A DNA stretch of 64,000 nucleotides from an uncultured Bacteroidota bacterium (GTDB lineage Bacteria; Bacteroidota; Bacteroidia; Chitinophagales; Chitinophagaceae), in assembly GCA_903865435.1 (NCBI GenBank), contig CAIPJS010000076.1, positions 21,180-85,179 on the forward strand, given 5' to 3'. The position numbers were made by a program, and so were the translations under genes. Positions 61,465 to 64,000 of this stretch are shown here, piece after piece (within the stretch, counting starts at the first letter, position 1; each line of letters opens with the position of its first letter). The notes beneath the pieces were generated by a model. It made no database searches and was not told the DNA's origin. It saw only the letters and a list, made by a program, of their open reading frames with translations.

Positions 61465-61468
61465 AAGT

Positions 61469-61939
61469 ATGCAAGCAAACGAGATCATAGACTTAGTAAA
61501 TCCAATTTTGGAACAACTTCTTAAAGAGGAGCCCAACTATTTCTGTGTTCAGATTAAGGTGAAGCCTACCAATAATATAAAGATATTCTTGGATGGCGAT
61601 CAGGGTTTGCCTATTGAAAAATGCACTTTCATCAACCGAAAATTGTACCGAATCATGGAAGAGGCCGCTTGGTTTCCAGAAGGAGATTTTTCACTAGAAG
61701 TTTCTTCGCCTGGCATTGATGAACCGCTACTTTTAAATCGTCAGTATGTAAAGAATATTGGACGTAAAGTTGAAGTAAGCTTTTTGGATGGAAGTGTGAA
61801 AGAAGGCATTTTAAAATTAGTAACAGAAAAAGATATTTTAATAGAGTGGACAGAAGGAAAAGGTAAGAAAGCAGTATTGCAAGAATTATTAATCCCTTTT
61901 GAACAAATAAAAACAACCATAGTTCAAATTCAATTTTAA
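61469..61939 (+). CDS. rimP: Ribosome maturation factor RimP
   Basis: MQANEIIDLVNPILEQLLKEE; LEVSSPGIDEPLLLNRQYVKNIGRKV; upstream of nusA; internal ATG preferred over ORF track start 61367. Confidence 0.9.
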   Translation: MQANEIIDLVNPILEQLLKEEPNYFCVQIKVKPTNNIKIFLDGDQGLPIEKCTFINRKLYRIMEEAAWFPEGDFSLEVSSPGIDEPLLLNRQYVKNIGRKVEVSFLDGSVKEGILKLVTEKDILIEWTEGKGKKAVLQELLIPFEQIKTTIVQIQF

Positions 61940-61980
61940 CAAACAAAAAATCAGGTAGAAGCCTGAAAAAAAATTATGTT

Positions 61981-63231
61981 ATGGCAAGTATAAATTTGAT
62001 TGAAGCCTTTCAGGAGTTTAAAGACGCAGAAAGCATTGATCGTCCAACGATGATGAAAGTGGTAGAAGATGTATTCAAAACCTTATTGAGAAAAAAATAC
62101 GGTAGCGATGAAAACTTCGATGTCATCGTTAACGCTGAAAAAGGTGACTTGGAAATTATTCGTCGTCGTCAAATTAGAGACGATGATGATGTAGACAATC
62201 CATTAGAAGAAGTATCTTATTCTGAAGCAATAAAAATTCAACCCGATTATGAAGTGGGGGAAGATTTATTAGAAGAAGTGGATATTCTTGATTTTGGAAG
62301 AAGGGCCATCCTTGCGGCTAAGCAAACTTTGGCTTCTCGTATCAATGACTTAAAGAAAAATGCATTAGTGAAGAAATATTCTGATAGAATTGGTGAAATC
62401 ATTAATGCAGAAATATATCAAGTATGGAAAAAAGAAGTTTTATTATTAGATGAGGAAGGCAACGAATTGATCTTACCTAAGTCTGAACAAATTCCACAAG
62501 ATTTTTTCAAAAAAGGAGAAAATATTAGATCAGTAATTGCTAGAGTGGATATGAAAAACAATTCACCAGTTATTATTTTGTCTAGAACCAGTCCATTGTT
62601 CTTAGCTAAATTATTAGAAATAGAAGTACCTGAAATTTTTGACGGCTTAATTACCATCAAGAAAATTGTACGTGAACCAGGTGAGCGTGCTAAAGTAGCC
62701 GTTGAATCTTTTGACGATCGCATCGATCCAGTAGGTGCTTGTGTGGGAATGAAAGGAAGTCGTATTCATGGTATTGTTAGAGAGTTAAAAAATGAAAACA
62801 TTGATGTGATTAATTTTACGACCAATACACAATTGTTGATTCAACGTTCTTTAACGCCTTCAAAAATTAGTTACATGAATATTGATGCTGAAAAAATGCA
62901 CGTTGATGTTTATTTGAAAGCAGATCAGGTTTCATTGGCGATTGGCCGCAGAGGGGTGAATATTAAATTGGCTTCTGAGTTAACCGGTTATGAATTAGAT
63001 GTGTACCGCGAAGACGAAGAAATTGTGGATGAATTTGATATTGACTTGGATGAATTTACCGATGAAATTGAAACTTGGATTATTGACGAATTTAAGCGTG
63101 TGGGTTGCGATACGGCAAGAAGCGTATTGAATTTAGGCGCAGAAGAATTAGAAAAAAGAACAGATTTAGAAAAAGAAACGATTGCAGATGTGCGTCGAAT
63201 CTTGCAAGAAGAATTTGATAAAGGTGAATAA
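61981..63231 (+). CDS. nusA: Transcription termination/antitermination factor NusA
   Basis: S1/KH region GACVGMKGSRIHGIVRELKNENIDVI; AIGRRGVNIKLASELTGYELDV. Confidence 0.97.
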   Translation: MASINLIEAFQEFKDAESIDRPTMMKVVEDVFKTLLRKKYGSDENFDVIVNAEKGDLEIIRRRQIRDDDDVDNPLEEVSYSEAIKIQPDYEVGEDLLEEVDILDFGRRAILAAKQTLASRINDLKKNALVKKYSDRIGEIINAEIYQVWKKEVLLLDEEGNELILPKSEQIPQDFFKKGENIRSVIARVDMKNNSPVIILSRTSPLFLAKLLEIEVPEIFDGLITIKKIVREPGERAKVAVESFDDRIDPVGACVGMKGSRIHGIVRELKNENIDVINFTTNTQLLIQRSLTPSKISYMNIDAEKMHVDVYLKADQVSLAIGRRGVNIKLASELTGYELDVYREDEEIVDEFDIDLDEFTDEIETWIIDEFKRVGCDTARSVLNLGAEELEKRTDLEKETIADVRRILQEEFDKGE

Positions 63232-63300
63232 CCTTTGATTTTTGAAAGTATATTTGTATTAGGTGACTCGCTTCGTTAAATCGGGGCAAAAAACAACAGA

Positions 63301-64000
63301 ATGTCAGAATTGAAATTACCAAGATTGTTAGCAGCTGCTAAAGAATTCAATATCGGTCAAGATACCTTGATTGAATTCTTAGTGAAAAAAGGTTTTCCCA
63401 AAGACGACCTTAAGCCCACTGCTAAATTAACTGAGGATCAGTATTATTCTTTGCAAGCAGAGTTTCAAAGTGATAAAGTAGCTAGAAACAAAGCAGACCA
63501 TGTAGAATTGCCAAAGAATGCTGTTGCCGATAAAGACAAGGCAAAAAAACCTGTTGTGGCTGAAGTAGTAGAAGCCCCTAAAGTAGAAGTGGCAAAGCCA
63601 GCTGAAACAAAAGCATGGCCTTCTGCAGAGGAACCAAAACCAGAAATCAAAGAAGTTGAGCAACCAAAGAAAACCAAAATAGTTAGTCCCGAAATAGAGT
63701 CCCCAAAAGTGGTGGACAAAATTGATCTTTCCTTAATAGATTCTTCTACAAGACCTAAAAAATCTGCTAAAAAAGCAGAAGAACCTGCTGCAACAACTCC
63801 TAAAGAGCCCGTTGCAAAAAAATCTACTAAAAAAGAGGATGATGCGAAAGCCGCTGAAGAAAAGAAAGCGAAAGCCGCTCCAGTAGATCATTCCATTGCA
63901 CCTGAAAACGTGCATGGAAAAATTGAAAATATTGCTACCAAAAAATTAGAAGGTCCTAAAGTAATGGGCAAAATTGAATTGCCTATTAATAGCGATACAC
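63301..64000 (+). CDS. infB: Translation initiation factor IF-2, N-terminal part (3' truncated by window edge)
   Basis: MSELKLPRLLAAAKEFNIGQDTLIEFLVKKGF then Lys/Ala/Glu/Pro-rich linker; downstream of nusA; not in ORF track because no stop in window. Confidence 0.92.
   Translation, partial: MSELKLPRLLAAAKEFNIGQDTLIEFLVKKGFPKDDLKPTAKLTEDQYYSLQAEFQSDKVARNKADHVELPKNAVADKDKAKKPVVAEVVEAPKVEVAKPAETKAWPSAEEPKPEIKEVEQPKKTKIVSPEIESPKVVDKIDLSLIDSSTRPKKSAKKAEEPAATTPKEPVAKKSTKKEDDAKAAEEKKAKAAPVDHSIAPENVHGKIENIATKKLEGPKVMGKIELPINSDT

Noticed and set aside
1-64000. Mobile element, prophage or defence island
   Set aside because: No transposase, integrase, phage structural, restriction-modification, toxin-antitoxin or reverse transcriptase signatures were seen in the translated ORFs.

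Overview
This window looks like an ordinary low-GC Bacteroidota chromosome segment. The abundance of TonB/SusC/SusD genes, absence of obvious Shine-Dalgarno sequences and TAnnTTTG-type promoter candidates suggest a Chitinophagaceae-like organism; that taxonomic guess is inference. It is densely coding: a partial RNA helicase, a TolC/adaptor/RND efflux operon, two tandem HGSNAT-like acyltransferases, an LTA-synthase-like sulfatase, a VWA plus MoxR/Mg-chelatase-like AAA pair, Ppx/Ppk1, a SusC/SusD pair, xylB-xylA followed by an APC permease and a dimethylargininase-like hydrolase, a ClC channel, a GH29 fucosidase, an Oar-like TonB receptor, alanine dehydrogenase with a divergent Lrp regulator, and the start of the rimP-nusA-infB operon. 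I saw no rRNA, tRNA, CRISPR array, transposase, prophage or recognisable defence island. The best second-look items are: (1) six GTAAC motifs at alternating 11/12 bp spacing just upstream of the Oar-like receptor; (2) a promoter-hairpin-T-tract leader directly before rimP-nusA-infB, suggesting attenuation; (3) a single in-frame TAA splitting an otherwise intact di-heme cytochrome-c peroxidase gene; (4) two mutually exclusive hairpins just before xylB; (5) a four-fold-repeat small protein. I did not find convincing evidence of a wholly new multi-gene system.
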